A stretch of DNA of 64,000 nucleotides from an uncultured Phycicoccus sp. Lineage in GTDB: Bacteria; Actinomycetota; Actinomycetes; Actinomycetales; Dermatophilaceae. How positions within the stretch are numbered: the first letter of the stretch is position 1; each line of letters begins with the position of its first letter. A program made the position numbers and the translations under genes. Shown here one piece after another: positions 33,635-41,220 of this stretch. Below the pieces are notes generated by a model. That model worked only from the letters and a program-made list of their open reading frames with translations, made no database searches and had not been told where the DNA came from. Location of the stretch: positions 62,001-126,000 of the forward strand of contig NZ_CANLZR010000008.1 of NCBI RefSeq assembly GCF_947495705.1. The letters run 5' to 3'.

Positions 33635-35542
33635 ATGAGCACCGGCGCGTACGCAGCAGCCCATCAGCGGTCCCTGGCCGACCCCGCGGGGTTCTGGGGC
33701 GACGCCGCGGCCGGGATCGAGTGGCTCACCGAGCCCCCGACCGTCCTCGACGACTCCCACCCACCCTTCTACCGGTGGTTCCGGGGCGGCACCCTCAACA
33801 CCTGCTTCAACGCCCTCGACCGGCACGTCCGGGACGGGCGCGGCGACCAGGCCGCTCTCGTCCACGACAGCCCGGTCACCGGCACCTCGCGGACCTTCAC
33901 GTACGCCGAGCTGCTCGAGCGGGTGGCGACCTTCGCCGGCGCCCTCGCCTCACTCGGGGTCGGGAAGGGCGACCGGGTCATCGTCTACATGCCGATGGTG
34001 CCGGAGGCCGTCGTCGCGATGCTCGCGTGCGCCCGGCTCGGGGCGATCCACTCCGTCGTCTTCGGCGGGTTCGCCCCGGCGGAGCTGGCCGCACGCATCG
34101 AGGACGCCGAGCCCAAGGTCATCGTCTCGGCCTCCTGCGGCATCGAGCCGAGCCGGGTCGTCGAGTACAAGCCGATGCTCGACGGCGCACTCGACCGCAG
34201 CGGCCACAAGCCCGAGGCCGTCGTCGTGCTCCAGCGCGAGCAGGCCCCGGCCGCCGTCGGCGTCCGGGACACGGAGTGGGAGGAGATGACCTGGGACGAG
34301 CTCGTCGCCGACGCCGAGCCGGCCGACTGCGTGGAGGTCGAGGCCACCGACCCCCTCTACATCCTCTACACCTCCGGGACGACGGGCCGCCCCAAGGGCA
34401 TCGTCCGCGACAACGGCGGGCACGCCGTGGCGCTGCGCTGGTCGATGGAGAACGTGTACGGCATCGGGCCCGGTGACGTGTGGTTCACCGCCTCCGACGT
34501 CGGCTGGGTCGTCGGCCACTCCTACATCGTCTACGGGCCGCTCCTCACCGGGGCCACGACAGTGCTCTACGAGGGCAAGCCGGTGGGCACCCCCGACGCC
34601 GGAGCGTTCTGGCGGGTCATCTCCACCTACCGCTGCCGGGCGATGTTCACGGCCCCGACCGCCTACCGCGCGATCAAGCGCGAGGACCCGCGCGGCGAGC
34701 TGACCAAGGGGTACGACCTGACCTGCCTCGACGCGGTCTTCCTCGCCGGTGAGCGCCTCGACCCCGACACCTACGAGTGGGCGACCGGGGTCCTCGGCGT
34801 GCCCGTCGTCGACAACTGGTGGCAGACCGAGACCGGGTGGCCGATCGTGGCGAACCTGCGCGGCCTGGACCCGATGCCCATCAAGGCCGGGTCACCGTCG
34901 GTGCCAGTGCCGGGCTACGACGTGCGGGTCCTGGACGACCAGGGGGCGGAGGTGCCGGCCGGCACCGAGGGCGCCATCGCCATCCGCCTCCCCCTCCCGC
35001 CGGGGACGCTGCCGACGCTCTGGGGCGACGACGACCGGTACGTGGCCGGATACCTGTCGGTGTACGACGGCTACTACCTCACCGGGGACGGCGGCCGCTT
35101 CGACGAGGACGGCTACCTCTACGTGATGGGCCGCACCGACGACGTGCTCAACGTCGCCGGGCACCGTCTGTCGACCGGGTCGATCGAGGCGGCCCTCGCG
35201 GGGCACCCCGACGTGGCCGAGTGCGCGGTCATCGGGGTGGCCGACGAGATGAAGGGCCAGGTGCCGCGGGGGCTCGTCGTCCTCAAGGGGAGTGTCGACG
35301 CGGCGGCGGACGGCGGGCGCATCACCGCCGAGCTCGTGCAGCGCGTCCGCGACGAGGTGGGCGCCGTCGCGAGCCTCCGGCAGGTCGACGTCGTGGCGGC
35401 CCTGCCGAAGACGCGGTCGGGGAAGATCCTGCGCAAGACGATGCGCGAGCTCGCCGACGGGAAGACGCCCAAGGTGCCGGGGACCATCGAGGACGCCTCC
35501 GTGCTGGACGCCCTCGCCCCGGTGCTGCGCCCGGGGGGCTGA
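33635..35542 (+). CDS. prpE: Propionyl-CoA synthetase
   Basis: A 635-residue acyl-CoA synthetase of the ANL superfamily. LYILYTSGTTGRPKGIVRDNGGHAVAL (about 244-270) contains the AMP-binding P-loop in the form typical of PrpE. VDNWWQTETGWPI and YLTGDGGRFDEDGYLYVMGRTDDVLNVAGHRLSTGSIE are adenylation motifs, and PKTRSGKILRKTMRE carries the acetylatable catalytic Lys. The N-terminal ACAS_N segment is present. It activates propionate (or acetate) with ATP and CoA. It stands alone with no methylcitrate-cycle genes nearby. Confidence 0.92.
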   Translation: MSTGAYAAAHQRSLADPAGFWGDAAAGIEWLTEPPTVLDDSHPPFYRWFRGGTLNTCFNALDRHVRDGRGDQAALVHDSPVTGTSRTFTYAELLERVATFAGALASLGVGKGDRVIVYMPMVPEAVVAMLACARLGAIHSVVFGGFAPAELAARIEDAEPKVIVSASCGIEPSRVVEYKPMLDGALDRSGHKPEAVVVLQREQAPAAVGVRDTEWEEMTWDELVADAEPADCVEVEATDPLYILYTSGTTGRPKGIVRDNGGHAVALRWSMENVYGIGPGDVWFTASDVGWVVGHSYIVYGPLLTGATTVLYEGKPVGTPDAGAFWRVISTYRCRAMFTAPTAYRAIKREDPRGELTKGYDLTCLDAVFLAGERLDPDTYEWATGVLGVPVVDNWWQTETGWPIVANLRGLDPMPIKAGSPSVPVPGYDVRVLDDQGAEVPAGTEGAIAIRLPLPPGTLPTLWGDDDRYVAGYLSVYDGYYLTGDGGRFDEDGYLYVMGRTDDVLNVAGHRLSTGSIEAALAGHPDVAECAVIGVADEMKGQVPRGLVVLKGSVDAAADGGRITAELVQRVRDEVGAVASLRQVDVVAALPKTRSGKILRKTMRELADGKTPKVPGTIEDASVLDALAPVLRPGG

Positions 35543-35556
35543 CGGCCGCGGCGCGG

Positions 35557-35916
35557 TCAGTCCCGGGCGTACTTCGCGTGGAACTCGAGGAAGGCGTCGT
35601 AGGCGCGCGGGCCGTAGACGGTGGCCGGCCCGCCGGCCATGAGGATGCAGACGCCGAGGGTCTCGGCGACCTCCTCGGGCGTCGCCCCCTTCATCGCCGC
35701 GCCGCGGGCGTGCGAGGCGATGCACCCGTCGCACTGCTGGGCAACGCTGATCGCGAGGGCCATGAGCTCCTTGGTCTTCTCGTCGACCGCACCGGCCGCG
35801 AGCGCTTCCTTGTGCATGGCACTGAAGCCGGCGTAGACGCCGGGGATGGCTGCCCGGAGTCGCTTCGCGGGCTCGCGCAGGTCGTCGAGCACGGCGCCGC
35901 CGTGGGTGTGGGGCAT
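35557..35916 (-). CDS. AhpD-like carboxymuconolactone decarboxylase family protein
   Basis: A 119-residue CMD-domain protein. ELMALAISVAQQCDGCIASHARGAAMKGATPEEVAETL (about 49-86) has the CxxC pair (CDGC) and the downstream His of AhpD-like enzymes, which act as peroxidase partners or thiol-disulfide reductants. The length is standard for the short family members. ATG 35914-35916 lies behind CGGAGG. A perfect CsoR/CstR-type operator is centred 30 bp upstream (35938-35955), suggesting control by copper or by reactive sulfur species. It converges with prpE across 14 bp. Confidence 0.9.
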   Translation of the reverse strand: MPHTHGGAVLDDLREPAKRLRAAIPGVYAGFSAMHKEALAAGAVDEKTKELMALAISVAQQCDGCIASHARGAAMKGATPEEVAETLGVCILMAGGPATVYGPRAYDAFLEFHAKYARD

Positions 35917-35937
35917 GGCAACCTCCGAAGGGTAGTC

Positions 35938-35955
35938 GATACCCCTCAGGGTATC
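35938..35955. promoter_or_regulatory. CsoR/CstR-type operator
   Basis: GATACCCCTCAGGGTATC is a perfect palindrome with 7-bp arms (GATACCC/GGGTATC) and a 4-bp centre. This is the ATACCC-n-GGGTAT form bound by CsoR-family regulators (CsoR for Cu(I), CstR for persulfides, RcnR/FrmR relatives). It lies 21 bp before the AhpD-like gene, over the probable transcription start. No regulator of that family is encoded in the window. Confidence 0.65.
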
Positions 35956-36018
35956 GGGTCCTCGACGGGGACGGCGGGCGGGGTCCCCGAACCGGCCGCC
36001 CCCGGGTGAGGATGGGGT

Positions 36019-36411
36019 GTGATCACCGTCCAGCTCGCCCGCGACCTCGTGGCCGCCGGCGTCCTCTGGGAGCCCACCGCCGGCGACCGGTTCGTCATCG
36101 ACGCCGACCAGCTGACCGCGCAGGTCTTCTGGGTCTCCGACCTGACCGTCGAGGTCCAGACCTACCGCGGGCAGCCGCTGCTCGGCTTCAACGGCACGAC
36201 GGAGTGGGCGCTGGACTCGGTGACCCTCGACCAGGCGGTGTGGCTCCCCCGCGAGGACCAGCTGCGCGAGCTGCTCGGGAACCGGCTGGTCGCCGTTCGG
36301 CGGCTCGAGGACGGCTGGGAGGTGGCCTTCGAGCCGGAGCCGGACGTCCGGCGCACCGTCACCGACGCCGACCTCGAATGCGCCTACGCGCGGGCCGTGC
36401 TCACGCTCTGA
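36019..36411 (+). CDS. Conserved actinobacterial hypothetical protein
   Basis: A 130-residue protein starting at GTG 36019-36021 (ITVQLARDLVAAGVLWEPTAGDRFVI). Segments QVFWVSDLTVEVQTY, LLGFNGTTEWALDSV and WLPREDQLRELLG are strongly conserved in actinobacterial homologues as I recall them. Some databases label these pilus assembly protein CpaE, but no ATPase motif is present and the label seems unsupported. No membrane segment. It converges with the asparagine-synthetase-like gene, 10 bp away. Confidence 0.7.
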   Translation: MITVQLARDLVAAGVLWEPTAGDRFVIDADQLTAQVFWVSDLTVEVQTYRGQPLLGFNGTTEWALDSVTLDQAVWLPREDQLRELLGNRLVAVRRLEDGWEVAFEPEPDVRRTVTDADLECAYARAVLTL

Positions 36412-36421
36412 CAGCCCGGCG

Positions 36422-37888
36422 TCACAGGGTCGCGAGGTCCGGACGCCGCGCGAGGAAGCGGGAGAAGAGGGTCTTGGCGAGCCGGTCCTCCGGAGGGACG
36501 GACAGCATGAGTGCGATGAGCCGGCGGTCCGCGAAGGGCAGGGCCACCCGGTGTGACATGTCGCCCTCCTGGAACTTGCGGGCGGCCCACTTGACCATCC
36601 GGTGCTCCCAGTACGTCAGGTCGTGCCAGTTGTAGCCCAGCAGCCGGTCTCGGGTGAACTGGGTGTAGTCGACGAGCCGCTCGAACTCGGCGACGTACTC
36701 GGGTCGGTTGGCCGTGGGCGGGCCGAAGGTGAGGGCGGCGATGGCCCGGGGGTCGGGGCCCGACGCGGTGCGCCGGTAGAAGTACGTCCCGGTCTCGGCG
36801 AGGATCGACTGGAGCTCGACGATGTCGTGCGGCAGGTCGTGGAACATGGCGGTGGCTGCGCCGAGCGACGACCTGAGCCCCGGGAAGCTCTGCCGGTGGG
36901 CCACCAGGAACGGGTCGTCCTCGTCGGGGAGCCGCCACTGGATGACGCGGTGCCGCAGCCCCGCCGCGAAGGCCAGCCGGCTCGCACCGAACAGGTCGCT
37001 GCGCACCCCCTCCTGAGACACGAGGTCCTGCGGGCGGACATAGGTGAAGGCGAAGTCGTCGGCGCGGGCGAGGCACGACGCCGCCACGAGGGTCATCCGG
37101 GAGTCCAGCCCCGAGGTCAGGCTGATCGCGCTGGGCCCGAGGCTCATGGCGAGCCGGGTCAGCTCGACGAAACGCTCGGTGAACTCGGCGACGACGTCGT
37201 CGACCGACGCCTTCTCGCGCCGCTCGTGGGGCCAGAACCTGCGGTGGTGGGCGGCGGAGGGCCGGTCGAGGTCGACGTCGAGGAGGCAGTTGGCGAAGAC
37301 CGGGAGCACGCCCTCGTGGGTCGTCGTGAGGCCCGGCATGAAGATCGTGCGGTTCTTGCGCCACTCGCGGATGCCGTCGTGCAGCGCGAGGGCCTTCTCG
37401 TCGAGCCCGGCCCCCACGACATCGGCGGCGAGGACGGCGTGCGAGGCGACGGCCAGGACCTCCGCCCCCGTGGCGGCCGCGGGCCGAGTGGCCCAGAAGA
37501 CCGGCTGGGTGGCGTGCGAGTCCGGGATGACGTGCAGCCGCGACCCCGACCGCAGGACGGCGGTGTAGCGGCCCGACAGCGCGGCGACCCTCTCGACCGC
37601 CGCGTCCAGGCCGTGACGGAGGGCGGCCAGCACGGAGGCGGCGATGCGGCCGCCGTCGGACGTGCCGGCGTCGACGTCGAGGGGCTGGCCGATGAGGACC
37701 ACCTGCGCGCGGCCGGACAGGGGCGTCCGGGCCGTCGACACGACCGTGCGCGGATGCGTGCGCAGCTGCGCGGCTCCCACGTCGAGCGTCGCCCAGTCCG
37801 AGGCGGCCTCGGGCACGCTCCCGCCCCGGCTCAGGACGTAACCGTGCCCGAACCGCGACGCTGTGACCTGCAGATCATCCCCCGACAC
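36422..37888 (-). CDS. Asparagine-synthetase-like protein without active glutaminase site
   Basis: A 488-residue protein. The C-terminal two thirds match the ATP-pyrophosphatase domain of asparagine synthetase and beta-lactam synthetase: SLGPSAISLTSGLDSRMTLVAA (about 250-271) is the PP-loop, in the form LTSGLDSR in place of SGGLDS. The N-terminal 150 residues look like a degenerate Ntn domain, without the Cys2 nucleophile of glutamine-using enzymes. It could adenylate a carboxylate and use free amine, or cyclise, like related peptide- and lactam-forming enzymes. No biosynthetic partner genes lie nearby. The start is GTG 37886-37888. Confidence 0.7.
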   Translation of the reverse strand: MSGDDLQVTASRFGHGYVLSRGGSVPEAASDWATLDVGAAQLRTHPRTVVSTARTPLSGRAQVVLIGQPLDVDAGTSDGGRIAASVLAALRHGLDAAVERVAALSGRYTAVLRSGSRLHVIPDSHATQPVFWATRPAAATGAEVLAVASHAVLAADVVGAGLDEKALALHDGIREWRKNRTIFMPGLTTTHEGVLPVFANCLLDVDLDRPSAAHHRRFWPHERREKASVDDVVAEFTERFVELTRLAMSLGPSAISLTSGLDSRMTLVAASCLARADDFAFTYVRPQDLVSQEGVRSDLFGASRLAFAAGLRHRVIQWRLPDEDDPFLVAHRQSFPGLRSSLGAATAMFHDLPHDIVELQSILAETGTYFYRRTASGPDPRAIAALTFGPPTANRPEYVAEFERLVDYTQFTRDRLLGYNWHDLTYWEHRMVKWAARKFQEGDMSHRVALPFADRRLIALMLSVPPEDRLAKTLFSRFLARRPDLATL

Positions 37889-37930
37889 CGCAGGGACCCT
37901 ACACGGGGACGGGGCCGAGCCGGCCCGTCG

Positions 37931-39580
37931 TCACCGACGTTTGGCGGTCCCGAAGACCGAGCGGGTGATCTCGCGACCGATCACGGTGCCCGCCGAGCGC
38001 AGCATGGACCTGAACGCCGACGACTTCACGACCTGCTGGACCATCCCCGGCTCGTCCGCCTCGCGACTCGCCTCGGCCCCGGCCGCCTTCTCGGCCGCAA
38101 GCCGCTCCTTCTCCGCTGCCTTCTCGGCAGCGACGCGGGCCTTCTCGGCCTCCTTGGCGGCTGCCGCGTCGGCCTTCGCCTGCTCCGCTGCCTGGGCGGC
38201 CGCCTCCTCGGCCTTGACCCGCTCCGAGGCTGCCTTGTCGAGCATCTCGAGCGCGGACTCCCGCTCCTGCGCCTCGCCGTACTGGGCCAGGAGCGGGGAG
38301 GCGGCGACGGCGGCCTCGAGCACCTCGGCCGGGGAGGGCGCCATGAGCGACTCCGGCGCCCGCATCCGGGTCCACGCCACCGGCGTGGGGGCGCCCTTCT
38401 CGGACAGCACGGTCACGACGGCCTCGCCGGTGCCGAGCGTCGTCAACAGCTCCTCCAGGTCGTACGCCGTGTGCGGGTAGGTCTTCACGGCCGCCTTGAG
38501 CCCCGCCGCGTCGTCGGGGGTGAACGCCCGCAGGGCGTGCTGGACGCGGTTCCCGAGCTGCCCCAGCACGTCGGCGGGGACGTCCTTCGGGGACTGCGTC
38601 ACGAAGAACACCCCGACGCCCTTGGACCGGATGAGCCGGACGGTCTGCTGGATGGCGTCGAGGAACTCCTTGCTCGCGTCGTTGAAGAGGAGGTGGGCCT
38701 CGTCGAAGAAGAACACGAGCTTCGGCTTGGCGGAGTCCCCCACCTCGGGCAGGTCGTTGAAGAGGTCGGCGAGCAGCCACATGAGGAACGTCGAGAACAG
38801 CTGCGGTCGGTCCTGGACGGCCGGCAGCTCGAGCATCGAGACGAGGCCGCGGGCGTCCTCGGTGGTCCGCAGGAGATGGGTCGTGTCGAACTCCGGCAAC
38901 CCGAAGAACGCGTCGGCGCCCTGGTCCGAGAACGTGATGAGCTCGCGGAGGATCACGCCCGCGGTCGCGGACGACAGACCGCCGAGGTCCTTGAGGTCGG
39001 CCTTGCCCTCGTCGGAGGTGAGGTGCTGCACGACGGCCCGCAGGTCGGCGAGTGTGTCGAGGTAGAGCCCGTGCTTGTCGGCGTAGTGGAACACCAGGCC
39101 GAGGCTCGACTCCTGGGTCGCGTTGAGGCCGAGCACCTTCGCGAGCAGCGTCGGCCCGAAGGTCGAGACGGCCGCCCGGATCGGGACACCCGTGCCCTCC
39201 CCGCCCAGGGAGTAGAACTCCACCGGGAAGGACGTGGCCTCCCACGTCATCCCGACGTCCTGGGACCGGGCGGCGATCTTGTCGTTCGGCTGCCCGGGAC
39301 TCGCCATCCCCGACAGGTCGCCCTTGATGTCGGCGAGGAACACCGGGACGCCCTGCTCGGCGAGCTGCTCGGCCATGAGCTGCAGGGTCTTGGTCTTGCC
39401 GGTGCCCGTGGCGCCGGCGACCAGGCCGTGCCGGTTCATCGCCGCCAGGGGGATCCGCACGGTGACGTCCGGGTGGGCGGCGCCGTCGACGACCGCCGCG
39501 CCGAACTCGAGTGCGGGCCCCTCGAAGCCGTACCCGGCACGGATCTCGTCGAGGAGGTTGTCGTCGCTGGTCTCGCTCAC
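37931..39580 (-). CDS. HerA-like helicase/ATPase (DUF853)
   Basis: A 549-residue DUF853 (YjgR-type) ATPase. AAMNRHGLVAGATGTGKTKTLQLMAEQLAEQ contains Walker A (about 53-60); VPVFLADIKGDLSGM follows; FFFDEAHLLFNDA is Walker B; VFFVTQSPKDVP is the sensor-like motif. Residues 440-510 are an Ala/Glu/Lys-rich coiled coil, and the C-terminus (VVKSSAFRSMLRSAGTVIGREITRSVFGTAKRR) is the usual family ending. It is a HerA/FtsK-superfamily motor of unknown cellular role. The start is GTG 39578-39580 (VSETSDDNLLDEI). Confidence 0.88.
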   Translation of the reverse strand: MSETSDDNLLDEIRAGYGFEGPALEFGAAVVDGAAHPDVTVRIPLAAMNRHGLVAGATGTGKTKTLQLMAEQLAEQGVPVFLADIKGDLSGMASPGQPNDKIAARSQDVGMTWEATSFPVEFYSLGGEGTGVPIRAAVSTFGPTLLAKVLGLNATQESSLGLVFHYADKHGLYLDTLADLRAVVQHLTSDEGKADLKDLGGLSSATAGVILRELITFSDQGADAFFGLPEFDTTHLLRTTEDARGLVSMLELPAVQDRPQLFSTFLMWLLADLFNDLPEVGDSAKPKLVFFFDEAHLLFNDASKEFLDAIQQTVRLIRSKGVGVFFVTQSPKDVPADVLGQLGNRVQHALRAFTPDDAAGLKAAVKTYPHTAYDLEELLTTLGTGEAVVTVLSEKGAPTPVAWTRMRAPESLMAPSPAEVLEAAVAASPLLAQYGEAQERESALEMLDKAASERVKAEEAAAQAAEQAKADAAAAKEAEKARVAAEKAAEKERLAAEKAAGAEASREADEPGMVQQVVKSSAFRSMLRSAGTVIGREITRSVFGTAKRR

Positions 39581-39650
39581 GCCTGTCAATCTAGCCCGGC
39601 CCGGGGTTTCGCACCCGGGCTCGGCGACGGCACCCGCATAGAGTGGGGAC

Positions 39651-39941
39651 GTGATCTTCAAGGCCGTCGGCGACCACCGGCCCTACCCGGACCACGGGTA
39701 CTCGGGCCGGCAGTGGTCGGGCGTGCCCCCGCGGCTCGTGCGCCTCGACGAGCTCGTCACGACCAAGCGCGAGCTCGACCTGCAGCAGCTGCTCGCCGAG
39801 GACTCCACGTTCTACGGCGACCTCTTCGCGCACGTCGTCGAGTGGGAGGGCACGCTCTACCTCGAGGACGGCCTGCACCGGGCCCTCCGCGCAGCACTCC
39901 ACCAGCGGCCCACCCTCCACGCCCGAGTCCTCACCCTCTAG
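39651..39941 (+). CDS. Conserved actinobacterial protein, annotated elsewhere as VapB-type antitoxin
   Basis: A 96-residue protein starting at GTG 39651-39653. IFKAVGDHRPYPDHG, PPRLVRLDELVTTKRELDLQQLLAEDSTFYGDLFAHVVEW and LYLEDGLHRALRAAL are highly conserved among actinobacteria. Databases often call it a VapB antitoxin, but no toxin gene is next to it; instead a LytR_C protein gene follows by 11 bp, a linkage I recall from other genomes. A toxin-antitoxin role is therefore doubtful. No membrane segment. Confidence 0.75.
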   Translation: MIFKAVGDHRPYPDHGYSGRQWSGVPPRLVRLDELVTTKRELDLQQLLAEDSTFYGDLFAHVVEWEGTLYLEDGLHRALRAALHQRPTLHARVLTL

Positions 39942-39952
39942 GCCGGGTCCCG

Positions 39953-40495
39953 ATGAGCGAGTACACGACGGAGTCCCCGTTCTCGATGGAGCGCCGGCAG
40001 CGGCAGCGTCGTGCGTTCATCACGATCGGGGTCCTCCTCCTCGGCCTGTTCTTCGCGTTCTGGTACGGCCTGTCCTACTACGAGGCCGACCGCCAGGCTG
40101 CCCGGGCCGCGCCCCCGACCCCGACGTGCAGTCCGTACGACCCCGACGTGATCCTGCCGGCCGACATCGAGATCAGCGTCTACAACGCGACGAGCCGCAA
40201 CGGCCTCGCGGGCCGCAGCGCCGCACTCCTCGAGCAGCGCGGGTTCGTCATCGACAAGGTCGCGAACGACCCGTCCGACCGGCCGACCCCGAAGGTCGCC
40301 GAGGTCCGCTACGGCCAGGAGGGACGGCCCAAGGCCCTCGTCGTCCTCGACGTGATGCCCGAGGGCACCAAGGCCGTCAAGGACAAGCGCACCGACGCCA
40401 CCGTGGAGGTCGCCCTCGGGACGGAGTTCAAGGGCCTCGCCCCGGCCACGACGAGCACCGAGCCGCCGATGTGCCCCGCCCCCACCCCGTCCTGA
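39953..40495 (+). CDS. LytR C-terminal domain membrane protein
   Basis: A 180-residue protein: short cytoplasmic tail, one helix (FITIGVLLLGLFFAFWYGL, about 22-40), and an outside LytR_C domain (IEISVYNATSRNGLAGRSAALLEQRGFVIDKVANDP to VALGTEFKGLAP). LytR_C domains occur alone or on LCP enzymes that attach polymers to the cell wall, so a cell-wall role is plausible. The start is ATG 39953-39955. The last 187 bp overlap the convergent DedA frame. Confidence 0.85.
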   Translation: MSEYTTESPFSMERRQRQRRAFITIGVLLLGLFFAFWYGLSYYEADRQAARAAPPTPTCSPYDPDVILPADIEISVYNATSRNGLAGRSAALLEQRGFVIDKVANDPSDRPTPKVAEVRYGQEGRPKALVVLDVMPEGTKAVKDKRTDATVEVALGTEFKGLAPATTSTEPPMCPAPTPS

Positions 40496-41109
40496 GCCGG
40501 ACGGGCCGGCGCGGCGGACCGGCGCCGGTGGAGCGCCGCAACGGCGCCGACGAGGAGCACCGCAGCCAGGAGGGCCGCGCCCCCGCCGCCGAGCCAGGTC
40601 TGCACCTGCGCGTAGGAGCGCCCGGCGGCGGCACCCAGCCCGACGCTGGTGACGCCCCAGGTCGCGGCACCGACGGCGTTCCACCCGACGAAGCGTCGGT
40701 AGGTCATCCCGGACGCCCCCGCGAGCGCCGGCGCCATCGTCCGGACGAACGCGGTCCACCGAGCGGCGACGAGCGCGGTGGGGCCGCGGCGCACCATCGC
40801 CTCGCGCAGTGTGTCGAGGCGCTCCCGCCGGGTCCGCAACAGCCGCGAACCGAGGAGCCGGGGCCCGGCGGCGCGGCCGAGGAGGAAGCCGAGACCGTCG
40901 CCCGCGACGGCCGCCGCCACGACGACGAGCGCCATCGGCAGCAGCTCGGTCCGGCCGAGGGCGACCGTGGCCCCGCCGACGAGGACCGTCGCCTCCCCAG
41001 GGAGCAGTAGCCCCGCCGGTACCGCCCCCTCGAGGAGCACGACGGCGCCGACGACGGCGTAGACGACCCAGACCGGCTCGGCCAGCAGCAGGGCGAGCAC
41101 CGTGTCCAT
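40309..41109 (-). CDS. DedA-family membrane protein
   Basis: Up to 266 residues. Residues 1-200 are DedA/SNARE-associated: WVVYAVVGAVVLLEGAVPAGLLLPGEATVLVGG, GDGLGFLLGRAAGPRLL, VAARWTAFVRTMAPALAGASGMTYRRFVGWNAVGAATWG, with the conserved Glu, Gly and Arg residues expected of these undecaprenyl-phosphate/lipid flippase-type proteins. The last 60 residues are not homologous to anything I know and run antisense through the end of the LytR_C gene, as the frame has no earlier stop. A long convergent overlap is unusual; the functional part ends near 40500. The start is ATG 41107-41109. Confidence 0.8.
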   Translation of the reverse strand: MDTVLALLLAEPVWVVYAVVGAVVLLEGAVPAGLLLPGEATVLVGGATVALGRTELLPMALVVVAAAVAGDGLGFLLGRAAGPRLLGSRLLRTRRERLDTLREAMVRRGPTALVAARWTAFVRTMAPALAGASGMTYRRFVGWNAVGAATWGVTSVGLGAAAGRSYAQVQTWLGGGGAALLAAVLLVGAVAALHRRRSAAPARPAQDGVGAGHIGGSVLVVAGARPLNSVPRATSTVASVRLSLTALVPSGITSRTTRALGRPSWP

Positions 41110-41220
41110 GGATGGAGCCTCTCGACGGCGACTGTGGACCGCCTGTGGTTCGGCGCTCAGCCGTCCGTGGATGTCCCGGCGGCGCGTCGCCGGGGGACGG
41201 CGCGCAACTACGATCGCCGG

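Noticed and set aside
36019-36411. CpaE pilus-assembly protein
   Set aside because: No P-loop or receiver features and far too short; the label seems to be inherited from databases.
39651-39941. VapB antitoxin of a toxin-antitoxin pair
   Set aside because: No toxin gene adjoins it; the next gene encodes a LytR_C membrane protein.
36602-40495. Open frame of almost 1,300 codons on the plus strand
   Set aside because: It runs antisense through the asparagine-synthetase-like and HerA-like genes and has shadow composition; only its last 181 codons (39953-40495) are a real gene.
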